DNA of 64,000 nt, taken from the NCBI GenBank assembly GCA_029781855.1, contig JAKOVX010000080.1, positions 1 to 64,000 of the forward strand. Reading direction: 5' to 3'. This document shows positions 45,381 to 53,555 of this stretch, piece by piece; the stretch's first letter is position 1; each line of letters begins with the position of its first letter. This DNA is from Acidobacteriota bacterium. Lineage in GTDB: Bacteria; Acidobacteriota; Blastocatellia; Pyrinomonadales; Pyrinomonadaceae. The notes beneath the pieces were generated by a model, which was not told the DNA's origin, did no database searches, and worked only from the letters and a program-made list of their open reading frames with translations. The position numbers were made by a program, and so were the translations under genes.

Positions 45381-47066
45381 TCACTCGATCGTGATCAGAT
45401 ATTTGTGCGAAACCGCATCGGCTCGTTTTCGCGGATCGAGGAATTGGGGCGTGAGTCGCGTGATCCGATAGTCTTCCAGTTCCTTGACGATCTTATAATT
45501 AATATTCCCGTCGTCGAGGCTTTTCCTGAAAGCGTCATCGACAAAAAGCACGATCTTTCCTTTTTGTGACATCGCCTTGGCATCATCAGACGTGGCGATC
45601 GCGATCAGATCCGATTTCGCGTAGAACTGCATCAAATTGTCGTATTGCGAATATCCGATCGTAACGCCCGGCAGGTTTTCGTTGGCGAACATAGCCGCCG
45701 CGGAGCCTGCCTGATAATGCAATAGCCGCGGATAGAACACGATATTCATGTAGACGGCAAGCAAACCAACCGCGGTCGCCGAGCAAAAAATTGCCCGGAG
45801 AACCGTATTCTTCTCGGCGACGAAGATCAGATACGAAAAAACAACGACCACCGCAACGAATATCAACGGCACGGTCACGAATTGGCCCTCGAACACAAAT
45901 TCCGCTCCACCGATCGCGACCGTAAAGACAATGGCGTAAAAGATACCGGCAGCCCAGACCCAACGAGCTGTCGCCTTTAGATCGAGTCGAGAGCGAACAA
46001 ACTCCGCACAGATGATCGCGAGGAACGGGTAAAGGATGTTCACGTAATAGGGCAGCTGGAAACGCGACGCCGAGAACACCGCGAACATTATCAGGAAGCC
46101 GAATACGGTCAGGTATTCGGCGGCCTGACGACGTCTTACGATTTCGACGATTCGCCTTCCGAAAGCGGCGTATCCGATGACTGCCCACGGGGCGAATGCC
46201 CACAGTACGGTCTGAAAATAGAACAGCGGACTTCCGCTGCCCTTGAACGGCCCGCTATTGAAAAATCGTCCGAATTGCGTATCCCACACAAAGAATTTCA
46301 GCCCCGAAACGTTCGTTTGGCCGAAAATATCCTTTTCCGGGTGCAGATCGAATTGCCAGTAAAGTGCGAACAACTCAGGCGTTATGAAGATAAATATCAG
46401 CGCGAACGCAAGCAGCCATTTCGGCGAGAAAAGCTGCTTGAAGTCTCGATTTCCGATCAGATATCCGCCGATCGCGGACCCGAACACGATCACGACAAAC
46501 GGCCCTTTGGTCATCACTGCGGCCGCACAAAATAGCGAGCCGATGACCACGTGCAAAAGGCCGTCGCCGGTGCACGAGCGATAAAAATGATGAACGCCGC
46601 CCATGATCAACCCGATCAGGATCGATTCCGCTCGCACGTCATTATCCGAAATGAAAATATGAAGTGAATAGGTGAGAATCAGGACTGCCAGCAACGCGAT
46701 GTCGCGGTCATAGAGACGCGCTGCGAGCTTGTAAGTGTAAACGAGTCCGACCGCAAACAAAGCCAACGACGGCAGCCGGTAGGCGAAAGCATTAATGCCG
46801 AAAACCTTCATCGACAGCGCGCATAGCCAAAAAGGAAAGTGCGGCTTGTCGAGCCAATCCTTGCCGCCGACGTAGATGTCGAACCAATTACCGCTCGTCG
46901 CGAACGACTTCGAAATAGCGGCGTAAAGCGCCGAATCCCCTGAGAAGATCGTGCCGAACGCGCCCGAAAAATGAATCGCGAGGCCGACGAATATCAGCAG
47001 CCAGACGAGGTTGCGATTCAGTGCGGACCGGGCGTTCTCTCGGCTTTCAATATTGGCGTCGTTCAC
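45381..47066 (-). CDS. ArnT-like glycosyltransferase (family 39/83)
   Basis: The likely start GTG 47066 gives 561 residues with about 12 helices and a C-terminal soluble domain. The first loop SGDSALYAAISKSFATSGNW, then IYVGGKDWLDKPHFPFWLCA, matches the ArnT pattern with its conserved dKP-x-x-x-W motif. ArnT-type enzymes transfer sugars from undecaprenyl phosphate to lipid A or other lipids at the periplasmic face. The upstream TTG at 47117 is in frame but less likely. The gene ends close to the permease stop. No lipid A amine-sugar genes flank it. Confidence 0.88.
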   Translation of the reverse strand: MNDANIESRENARSALNRNLVWLLIFVGLAIHFSGAFGTIFSGDSALYAAISKSFATSGNWFDIYVGGKDWLDKPHFPFWLCALSMKVFGINAFAYRLPSLALFAVGLVYTYKLAARLYDRDIALLAVLILTYSLHIFISDNDVRAESILIGLIMGGVHHFYRSCTGDGLLHVVIGSLFCAAAVMTKGPFVVIVFGSAIGGYLIGNRDFKQLFSPKWLLAFALIFIFITPELFALYWQFDLHPEKDIFGQTNVSGLKFFVWDTQFGRFFNSGPFKGSGSPLFYFQTVLWAFAPWAVIGYAAFGRRIVEIVRRRQAAEYLTVFGFLIMFAVFSASRFQLPYYVNILYPFLAIICAEFVRSRLDLKATARWVWAAGIFYAIVFTVAIGGAEFVFEGQFVTVPLIFVAVVVVFSYLIFVAEKNTVLRAIFCSATAVGLLAVYMNIVFYPRLLHYQAGSAAAMFANENLPGVTIGYSQYDNLMQFYAKSDLIAIATSDDAKAMSQKGKIVLFVDDAFRKSLDDGNINYKIVKELEDYRITRLTPQFLDPRKRADAVSHKYLITIE

Positions 47067-47136
47067 AGAGGTAGAGTGTACCTCAGCACGGCCTGCAAGG
47101 CAGACCGATCTGTACAATTTTTAGGGGAAAATAAGA

Positions 47137-47509
47137 TGGTGGAGGCGGCGGGAATCGAACCCGCATCCAAAGGTTGCGACCAGTGAAATCTACACGTTTA
47201 GTCAATTCACTTGATTTTCGCCGCGGGCAAGCAGATGAACTGACAAGACCTCATCCGCGGCTAACCCGGCTAACTTTAAGCCGCGTTCGCAGGTGGTGAA
47301 CGCGCCCGAGCCTGAACTGTGTTATGCCAAGTTGGGTCGCATCAGGCGGACTTCCCAGTTGACATTGCTGTAGCTAAAGTTAATTAGGCAGCAAGGGCTA
47401 ATTCTTGATTAGCATTTGTTTTTGCAGTAGTTTTTTTAACGAGCTAACCACGCAAGCCCGACGTGCATTCAAAGATCTATACAAGCCCCTGTCGAAGCCT
47501 GTCGCCCCC
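47137..47509 (-). ncRNA. ssrA: tmRNA (transfer-messenger RNA)
   Basis: On the minus strand the 5' end GGGGGCG (47509-47503) pairs with CGCCTCC (47147-47141), followed by discriminator A and an encoded CCA (47139-47137). The T-arm sequence GGGTTCGATTCCC is present near 47150-47162. The mRNA-like frame begins at GCA (47425-47423) and ends at TAA (47386-47384), giving the tag AKTNANQELALAA. The 13-residue tag ends in LALAA as expected. Length 373 nt is normal. It releases stalled ribosomes with SmpB, which is not in this window. Confidence 0.97.
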
Positions 47510-47523
47510 ACTGAGGGAAAGCT

Positions 47524-47552
47524 AGTCTACGCTATTTCGATGAAGATTGAAA
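47524..47552 (-). promoter_or_regulatory. Predicted tmRNA promoter
   Basis: On the minus strand TTTCAA (47552-47547) is followed after 17 bp by TAGACT (47529-47524), about 14 bp before the mature tmRNA 5' end. The -10 has four of six consensus bases, so the call is tentative. Confidence 0.5.
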
Positions 47553-47723
47553 GTGCCTTGTTGCTTCAAATCGGCCGTTGTTGAGAATCAACTGTGCCTT
47601 TTGCTGAATCAACATCCGTATCTTGCACTGCATCGCGGCTAGTCTACAGAGTACTTGCAAATCCGACTCGGTCCCCGTCGTGAACCACGCCGTCAAATTT
47701 TTTTGTGATCGCCATCTGTTGGA

Positions 47724-47752
47724 TTGACATCGCTTGACGATAGGAATGTAAT
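47724..47752 (+). promoter_or_regulatory. Predicted promoter of the DUF3761 lipoprotein gene
   Basis: TTGACA (47724-47729), a 17-bp spacer and TGTAAT (47747-47752) lie 75 bp before the ATG at 47828. The rest of 47553-47723 shows no gene. Confidence 0.6.
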
Positions 47753-47827
47753 ATCGTGGATCGAACCGATCAAACGATTCTCAAATGACAGTAAAAATAT
47801 CGCCAAACGGCAAGGGAAATTATCAAT

Positions 47828-48265
47828 ATGACAACCAGGATCCTACTTTTGTTGACCCTCATGACCTCGATCGCGTTCACGTTCGCGTGCGGCGGGGCGG
47901 CAACCAACGTTTCGAACACCAATAAAACGAACACGGCTGCAAACAGCACAAATTCGACGAACACGATGTCGAATTCGGCCTCAAATATGGCGTCGAACAC
48001 GACGAACTCAATGTCGAACTCGGCATCTAATATGGCTGCCAACAAGCCGGCAAATACAGCGGCTAACACCTCGACGATGAAGCCGCCCGCGGCGAACACC
48101 GTGGCGACCTCGCCGGCAGCTAACACGTCCGCAGCAAATAAGGTCATGACGACGCAAAAACCGCCCAAGGGGGCCACAGCGGTCTGCAAAGATGGCAATT
48201 ACAGCTTCAGCAAAACTGCGAGCGGTCAATGTTCGGGCCACGGCGGTGTCGATAAGACTTTCTAG
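47828..48265 (+). CDS. Asn/Thr/Ala-rich lipoprotein with DUF3761 end
   Basis: The protein has 145 residues. Its signal sequence MTTRILLLLTLMTSIAFTFAC has a lipobox ending in FAC (Cys21). Residues 22-110 are low complexity, with repeated NSASNMA, NTTNSMS and KPANTAAN units. The C-terminal ~40 residues (GATAVCKDGNYSFSKTASGQ, then CSGHGGVDKTF) match DUF3761, which holds conserved Cys and His residues. It is predicted to be outer-membrane anchored with a long flexible linker. Function is not known. A promoter and a terminator frame it as a single-gene unit. Confidence 0.88.
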   Translation: MTTRILLLLTLMTSIAFTFACGGAATNVSNTNKTNTAANSTNSTNTMSNSASNMASNTTNSMSNSASNMAANKPANTAANTSTMKPPAANTVATSPAANTSAANKVMTTQKPPKGATAVCKDGNYSFSKTASGQCSGHGGVDKTF

Positions 48266-48294
48266 CCTTGCACGCATGTGCATGAGATCGAAAC

Positions 48295-48328
48295 AGCCCT
48301 TTCGCCGACCGCGGCTTAAGGGCTTTTC
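48295..48328 (+). terminator. Terminator of the DUF3761 lipoprotein gene
   Basis: AGCCCTT (48295-48301) pairs with AAGGGCT (48318-48324) across a 16-nt loop that itself contains CCGCGG, followed by TTTT. The remaining ~240 bp up to 48568 hold no gene; TTGTTC (48451) and TAAAAT (48473) with a 16-bp spacer could be a promoter for the next gene. Confidence 0.75.
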
Positions 48329-48567
48329 CGTATTTGGACCCGTAGTTTTGGTTCGTCGAACGAAGTCCGCAGGCCCTGGCACCTTTGCATCAATCGAACG
48401 CAATTAAGAGTCTTTCTTATCGCCGTAATATCGTTGAGCACTGATTATTCTTGTTCCGCCGCTGGGGTCTGCTAAAATAGAATCTACAGAAACTGAAATT
48501 ATTTCGTCGGAACCGTATACCCGTCACGGTCGTAGGATTTCCTGATCAATGTTTTAGCGGAGGCTTT

Positions 48568-49200
48568 ATGTACTGTCCTCAATGTGGATCGACGCAGCTT
48601 GACGAGCTGAAATTCTGCAAGAATTGCGGTGTCAATCTCGTCGCTGTCCGAAAGGCCGTAGCGGAACCTGAATCCGTCGAGCGTTTCAATTGGAACAAAT
48701 CGTGGATCTCCGAAATGCTGCTTTCGAGCGACGAAGCGGTGAAGCGTGCGGCGGAGATCGAGCGACTTCAGGGCATTACACCCGAATCCAAGAGATTGAG
48801 AAATCGCTTGAATGAGATCAAAGGCGGCGTGATCACGGCGAGTGTAGGAGTGGGCCTGATGATAGTCCTCTATGTGCTGATGGAGGCGATCGTAATGAAT
48901 CCGCACATTCCACCTGAAACGGCGATACTTCTCAGGAGCGTCTGGATCGTGGGCGTGCTGCCGCTGTTGGTGGGCCTAGCCCTAATAATAAACGGAGTCT
49001 TCATTAGTAAACGATTAATGGACCCGAGACTCTACCCGGCCGAAGAACGCCCAAAGGAACTCGAACGGCCCGCCGAAGCGAGTTTCTTGCCCCCAAAGGC
49101 CGAAACCAATCCGCTCGAACGTGAAGTTTTCAGCGTGACCGATGAAACCACACGACACCTCGACGAACCCGTAAAGGTCAAAAGATCAACAAGTGAATGA
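48568..49200 (+). CDS. Zinc-ribbon membrane protein
   Basis: The 210-residue protein has an N-terminal zinc ribbon (MYCPQCGSTQLDELKFCKNC, cysteines at 3, 6, 17 and 20). A charged linker and two membrane helices follow (about 89-109 and 120-140, VGVGLMIVLYVLMEA and VGVLPLLVGLALIIN), then a hydrophilic acidic C-terminus. This ribbon-plus-helices layout is common in bacterial zinc-ribbon domain proteins of unknown function. It stands alone between convergent purF and the lipoprotein terminator. Confidence 0.85.
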   Translation: MYCPQCGSTQLDELKFCKNCGVNLVAVRKAVAEPESVERFNWNKSWISEMLLSSDEAVKRAAEIERLQGITPESKRLRNRLNEIKGGVITASVGVGLMIVLYVLMEAIVMNPHIPPETAILLRSVWIVGVLPLLVGLALIINGVFISKRLMDPRLYPAEERPKELERPAEASFLPPKAETNPLEREVFSVTDETTRHLDEPVKVKRSTSE

Positions 49201-49245
49201 TCGGGATCAACCGGTCGAATCAATAGAATTTTTCAGAGAATTGAT

Positions 49246-50631
49246 CTAGGCAGAGGCCCCGTTCGCGATCAGCGTCGGATATTTGCCTGTCCAACATGCC
49301 GAGCACGTGGTCGTGGGATCAAGGCCGATCGCCTCGAGCATGCCTTCGAGTGAGAGGTAACCGAGACTGTCGGCGCCGATGTATTCGCAGATCTCGGCCT
49401 CGGTCATTCGCGACGCGATCAGGTCGCGCCTGTTGGGCGTATCGACGCCGTAGTAGCACGAATGTGACGTCGGCGGGCACGAGATCCGCATATGGACCTC
49501 GCTCGCTCCGGCTTCGCGGACCATCTCGACGATCTTCTTGGATGTCGTGCCACGAACTATCGAATCGTCCACAAGCACGATCCGACGGCCCTTTATCAGG
49601 TCCTTGATCGGATTGAGCTTAAGCCGGACGCCGAATGAACGGATCGATTGTGACGGCTCAATGAACGTGCGGCCGACGTAGTGATTCCTGATGATCGCCT
49701 GACGAAAATTTATCTCCGACTGGGCCGCATAACCGATCGCCGCGGCAACACCGGAATCCGGAACGGGGACGACGAGATCGGCTTCGGCGGGGTGCTCTTC
49801 GGCGAGACGCTTACCCATTTTATGTCGGGATTCGTTGACCGAACGTCCGAAAATGGTCGAATCCGGCCGCGAAAAATATACATGTTCGAACGTGCAGACC
49901 GAATGCGGCTTTTGTTCAAAAGGTTTGTACGAATGCAATCCGTCCGCGTCGATGATCAGCATCTCACCGGGTTCGACCTCGCGAACGTATTCTGCTGCCA
50001 TCAGGTCAAAAGCACACGTCTCGGACGCAACACAATATTGTTCGCCGATCTTGCCCAAGACCAGCGGGCGAAAGCCACGCGGATCACGCACCGCGATCAG
50101 TGCCGTCGGCGTCAAAAACAAAAGGCAAAACGCTCCCTCGGTCTCCCGCAGGACTTTCTCGATCGCCTCGATCGCGTTCTTCGCGGGTGTGCGGGCGATC
50201 GCGTGCAGGATCGTTTCGGTGTCTGACGTCGACGAAAATATCGCCCCTGAATGTTCCAGTTCGACCCGCTTCTGCTCCGCGAACGGCAGATTGCCGTTGT
50301 GGCAAATGGCGATCTTGCCGTGCTGGCAAGTGACCGAAAAGGGCTGCACTTCCTTCACTGTATTCTTACCGGTCGTCGAATAGCGTGTATGGCCGATCGC
50401 ACTCGTTCCGGTGAGACGTGCAAGCACGCTCGGATTCAGGACGTCGGCGACGAGACCGATCGCACGATGCTGGAGCAGGTCTTCGCCGTCGGCGGTCACT
50501 ATGCCGCATGCTTCCTGCCCGCGGTGCTGCAGGGCAAAAAGCCCAAGCTGCGTCAGTGTCGCGGCCTCAGGATGGCCGAAAATGCCGAAGACTCCGCACT
50601 CCTCATGCAATTTGTCGAGAACGATATCCAT
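49246..50631 (-). CDS. purF: Amidophosphoribosyltransferase
   Basis: PurF makes 5-phosphoribosylamine from PRPP and glutamine, the first step of purine synthesis. With ATG 50631 it starts MDIVLDKLHEECGVFGIFGH, so an 11-residue propeptide precedes the nucleophile Cys12, the Bacillus-type arrangement. The PRPP loop is RRIVLVDDSIVRGTTSKK. Iron-sulfur cluster cysteines are probable in SVCTFEH, ISCPPTSHSCYYG and TTTCSACWTGKYP. Length 461 is normal. In-frame starts at 50640 and 50649 lie close to a repeat region. Confidence 0.97.
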   Translation of the reverse strand: MDIVLDKLHEECGVFGIFGHPEAATLTQLGLFALQHRGQEACGIVTADGEDLLQHRAIGLVADVLNPSVLARLTGTSAIGHTRYSTTGKNTVKEVQPFSVTCQHGKIAICHNGNLPFAEQKRVELEHSGAIFSSTSDTETILHAIARTPAKNAIEAIEKVLRETEGAFCLLFLTPTALIAVRDPRGFRPLVLGKIGEQYCVASETCAFDLMAAEYVREVEPGEMLIIDADGLHSYKPFEQKPHSVCTFEHVYFSRPDSTIFGRSVNESRHKMGKRLAEEHPAEADLVVPVPDSGVAAAIGYAAQSEINFRQAIIRNHYVGRTFIEPSQSIRSFGVRLKLNPIKDLIKGRRIVLVDDSIVRGTTSKKIVEMVREAGASEVHMRISCPPTSHSCYYGVDTPNRRDLIASRMTEAEICEYIGADSLGYLSLEGMLEAIGLDPTTTCSACWTGKYPTLIANGASA

Positions 50632-50667
50632 CATTATCATTTTAACCACAAAGCAAGGAAGATCTTA

Positions 50668-50748
50668 AACGCAGAGTGCGCAAAGATCGCAGAGAAGATA
50701 GAAATGCAGATCTTCGCTTCTCTGAGTTCGTTGCGGACTCCGCGTTTG
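50668..50748. repeat. AACGCAGAG-type inverted repeat between purF and the YdeP gene
   Basis: The left arm (50668-50699) has AAACGCAGAGTGCGCAAAGA. The right arm (50710-50748) is its imperfect complement, ending GACTCCGCGTTT. The arms are about 32-39 bp with a 10-bp loop. The element fills most of the gap between the end of the YdeP gene and the start of purF. A CACAAAG motif also lies at 50647-50653. Confidence 0.85.
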
Positions 50749-50757
50749 AGATTCCTT

Positions 50758-53055
50758 TCAGGCCGGGCGGACCGAGACTATGACGCATTTCGACGTCGGC
50801 GTGCCGCTTCGTTTGGCAACGCTTCCCAAAGGGATGAGCGGATTCGCCTCGGGGAAATATGCCGCACAGCAGTCGATCGGAATTTTGTACGGCACGACGA
50901 CAAAGCCGCGCACATGGCGTTCACCATCCTCAAAATGACTCGTGATATCGACCCGCTGCCCGGCCTTGAGGCCGAGATCGGCGATGTTCCCGGCATTCAT
51001 AAAGATAACGTGCCGATCGCCGTCGATCCCGCGATACCGGTCATCGAGGCCGTAAATGGTCGTGTTGAACTGGTCGTGCGAGCGGATCGTCGTCAGGAAC
51101 AGCTTGCCCGCCGGCAGATCGACCTTGTTCAGTGGATGTGCCTTGAACAACGCCTTGCCGGTCGCCGTTGGAAATTCGCCGTGATTGGGCGGGTTCGGCA
51201 TGTAAAATCCGCCCGGCACGCGGACACGTTCGTTGTAATTCTCGCACCCCGGCACGACCCGCGATATCGCATCGCGAACAAGGTCATAATTGCCCGCGAA
51301 AGCGTCCCAGTCGACCGTGGACTTATCACCGAGCGTCGCTTTGGCCATTTGGCAGACTATCCACGTCTCGCTGCGAAGCATCTCGGACGCCGGCTCGAAA
51401 ATGCCCTTCGACATCTGGACATTCAGCATCGTGCTCTCGGTCGAAACGATCTGTTCGACTCCCGCCTGGATGTCTTTCTCCGAACGGCCGAGACACGGCA
51501 AGATCAGGGACGTCTTGCCCGGCGTAAGGGCCGTCCGGTTGAACTTGGTGATGACCTGAACGGTCAGATCGCAATTGCGCATCGCCGCCGCAACTGCGTC
51601 GGTATCCGGCGCGGCGGTCGCGAAATTGCCGCCCATCGCGAAGAATACTTTCGCCCGCCCGTCGGCCATCGCGGCTATCGACTCAACAGAGTTGAGGCCG
51701 TCCTCAGCCGGCGTCTTAAACTCAAACTCCCGCTCCAGGTTCTCGCGGAAAACGGGATTCATCTTCTCCCAAATGCCCATGGTCCGGTCGCCCTGAACGT
51801 TCGAATGTCCGCGAACCGGGCACAATCCCGCTCCCGGCCGCCCGATCGCACCACGGAGCAAATGCAGGTTTACGATGTCCTGGATCGTCGCGACCGCGTC
51901 GGTGTGCTGCGTCACGCCCATCGCCCAGCACGTAATGAACGAGCCCGCGGCGAGGATCATTTCAGCCGCCTCGGTGATCTGCTCACGTGTCAGTCCCGCC
52001 GCTGCGATGATCTCGTCCCACTCGACGGCGTCCAGCGTGGAGATCACATCGTCGTAACCGGAAGTCTTCGTGTCGATGAATTCTCTATCAAATACGGTTC
52101 CCGGTGCGGCCCGCTCGCGTTCGAGCAGGACCTTCATCAGCCCTTTGAGCACGGCCATATCGCCGCCGATCCGTACCGGCAGATGCAGGTCGGCAAGTGG
52201 TGTCGCACGGTTTGTCAGAAGGTCGAAAGGCCCGGCGAATGGGTTACCATAATGCTGTGGATTCGGATCGACAAAATTCATCAGTCCGACCTCGGGCAGC
52301 GGATTGATCGCGATCATCTTGGCCCCGGCGAGTTTAGCGGCACGAAGCGACGACAGCATCCGCGGCGAGTTCGTGCCCGGATTTTGCCCTACAACGATCA
52401 CGAGGTCGGTCTGTTCGAAATCCGCGAGACGAATCGTCGCTTTGCCAAGTCCGATCGACTCGCCCAGTGCAACGCTCGTCGATTCGTGGCACATATTCGA
52501 GCAATCGGGCAGGTTGTTGGTGCCGAATTGGCGGACAAATAGTTGATACAGAAACGCCGCCTCGTTCGACGTCCGACCGGACGTATAGAAAATGGCCTCA
52601 TCGGGCGACGCAAGCGAATTGAGTTCATGGGCGATCAGTTCAAACGCCGCTTCCCACGAGATCGGCTCGTAATGCTCCGTGCCCTCCCGCAAAACAAGCG
52701 GCTCCGTGAGACGTCCTTGCTGCCCCAGCCAGAAATCCGTTTGTTCCGCGAGCTGCTCGATCCTATATTCCGCAAAAAACTCGGCTCCGATCTTCTTCTT
52801 CGTTCCTTCGTCGGCGAGTGCCTTTGCTCCGTTCTCACAAAATTCGTTGATCGTACGGCGGTCTTCGGGATCGGGCCATGCACAGGATTGGCAATCGATA
52901 CCACCCTTTTGATTCAGTTTAAGCAGCCCACGGGTACCGCGAACCACGCCCATCTTGCCGAACACGTGCTTCAATGCATTGGTCACCGCATGGACGCCGG
53001 CGGATGTCCCAGGTGGCGGCGTAACCTTTAGCTTCCTTTTAGATCCCTCATCCAT
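50758..53055 (-). CDS. FdhF/YdeP family molybdopterin oxidoreductase
   Basis: This 765-residue cytoplasmic molybdoenzyme resembles E. coli YdeP and formate dehydrogenase H catalytic subunits. Features are DCQSCAWPDPEDRR near the N-terminus, the active-site-like MCHESTSVALGESIGLGKAT, VVGQNPGTNSPRM (bis-MGD binding), GRPGAGLCPVRGHSNVQGDR and the C-terminal molydopterin domain with IRSHDQFNTTIYGLDDRYRG. YdeP-type proteins are linked to acid resistance; substrate unknown. fdhD, which sulfurates such cofactors, lies nearby on the same strand, separated by a GxxExxY gene in a repeat. Confidence 0.92.
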   Translation of the reverse strand: MDEGSKRKLKVTPPPGTSAGVHAVTNALKHVFGKMGVVRGTRGLLKLNQKGGIDCQSCAWPDPEDRRTINEFCENGAKALADEGTKKKIGAEFFAEYRIEQLAEQTDFWLGQQGRLTEPLVLREGTEHYEPISWEAAFELIAHELNSLASPDEAIFYTSGRTSNEAAFLYQLFVRQFGTNNLPDCSNMCHESTSVALGESIGLGKATIRLADFEQTDLVIVVGQNPGTNSPRMLSSLRAAKLAGAKMIAINPLPEVGLMNFVDPNPQHYGNPFAGPFDLLTNRATPLADLHLPVRIGGDMAVLKGLMKVLLERERAAPGTVFDREFIDTKTSGYDDVISTLDAVEWDEIIAAAGLTREQITEAAEMILAAGSFITCWAMGVTQHTDAVATIQDIVNLHLLRGAIGRPGAGLCPVRGHSNVQGDRTMGIWEKMNPVFRENLEREFEFKTPAEDGLNSVESIAAMADGRAKVFFAMGGNFATAAPDTDAVAAAMRNCDLTVQVITKFNRTALTPGKTSLILPCLGRSEKDIQAGVEQIVSTESTMLNVQMSKGIFEPASEMLRSETWIVCQMAKATLGDKSTVDWDAFAGNYDLVRDAISRVVPGCENYNERVRVPGGFYMPNPPNHGEFPTATGKALFKAHPLNKVDLPAGKLFLTTIRSHDQFNTTIYGLDDRYRGIDGDRHVIFMNAGNIADLGLKAGQRVDITSHFEDGERHVRGFVVVPYKIPIDCCAAYFPEANPLIPLGSVAKRSGTPTSKCVIVSVRPA

Positions 53056-53089
53056 CTTTTGCCTACTTATCTGCTTTCCTAGATTTTTA

Positions 53090-53131
53090 TCTTCTTTTTC
53101 TCTTCTTTGCCCCTTCGCGTCTTTGCGGGAA
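53090..53131. repeat. GCGTCTTTGCGG-type inverted repeat, left arm
   Basis: CTTCGCGTCTTTGCGGGAA near 53113-53131 is the complement type of the arm at 53529-53555 (12-14 bp of identity, containing GCGTCTTTGCGG). Upstream, 53090-53112 is pyrimidine-rich (CTTCTTTTTCTCTTCTTTG). It frames the GxxExxY gene. Confidence 0.75.
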
Positions 53132-53141
53132 ACCCCTTCTT

Positions 53142-53519
53142 CTACAGCCCGTTGACCACTCTCGTTATCCCATCCTTGATCAGATTGACGTTAAAGTTAA
53201 TGAGCAATCCAAGTTTGAGATCCATCAGCCGCAGATAGGTGCGAAGCTGTTTCGCATGTACCGGTGCGATCGCTTCCACCGACTTTACCTCGATCACGAC
53301 CTTCGCGTTGACGATAATGTCCGCTCGAAATCCGAGATCTAGCTTCACATCCTCATAGACAACCGGAATGGCCCGTTGGCTCAAGACGCTGCAGCCTCTG
53401 CGTTCGAGTTCGTGAGCAAGAACCGCCTCGTATACTGACTCGAGAAGCCCGGGACCCAAAGTTGTGTGGATCTTAAACGCCGAATCCACGATCACTCGTG
53501 AAAGTTCGTTTTCAGTCAT
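53142..53519 (-). CDS. GxxExxY protein (second copy)
   Basis: From ATG 53519 (125 aa) it starts MTENELSRVIVDSAFKIHTT, then GPGLLESVYEAVLAHELERR (the GxxExxY motif), GFRADIIVNAKVVIEVKSVE and YLRLMDLKLGLLINFNVNLI. It is clearly related to the protein at 7707-8087 but not identical. Function is unknown for the family. The gene lies between the YdeP gene and fdhD, framed by a repeat pair, so it probably inserted into what was a linked gene pair. A start at 53537 adds 6 residues. Confidence 0.92.
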   Translation of the reverse strand: MTENELSRVIVDSAFKIHTTLGPGLLESVYEAVLAHELERRGCSVLSQRAIPVVYEDVKLDLGFRADIIVNAKVVIEVKSVEAIAPVHAKQLRTYLRLMDLKLGLLINFNVNLIKDGITRVVNGL

Positions 53520-53528
53520 AACCAATGA

Positions 53529-53555
53529 TTCCCGCAAAGCCGCAAAGACGCTAAG
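53529..53555. repeat. GCGTCTTTGCGG-type inverted repeat, right arm
   Basis: TTCCCGCAAAGCCGCAAAGA, continued by CGCTAAG, is the inverse partner of 53113-53131. Its last bases (CTAAG) overlap the fdhD stop codon at 53551-53553. Confidence 0.75.

Noticed and set aside
47137..47180. tRNA-like 3' segment with GGGTTCGATTCCC and CCA that could be a tRNA fragment
   Set aside because: It pairs with the 5' end 330 bp away and a tag frame lies between, so it is the tRNA-like domain of tmRNA.
50251..52542. Long 763-residue open frame on the plus strand opposite purF and the YdeP gene
   Set aside because: It has no recognisable domain, crosses the end of one solid gene and most of another, and its composition (rich in R, D, H, V) is typical of an antisense shadow in GC-rich codon usage.
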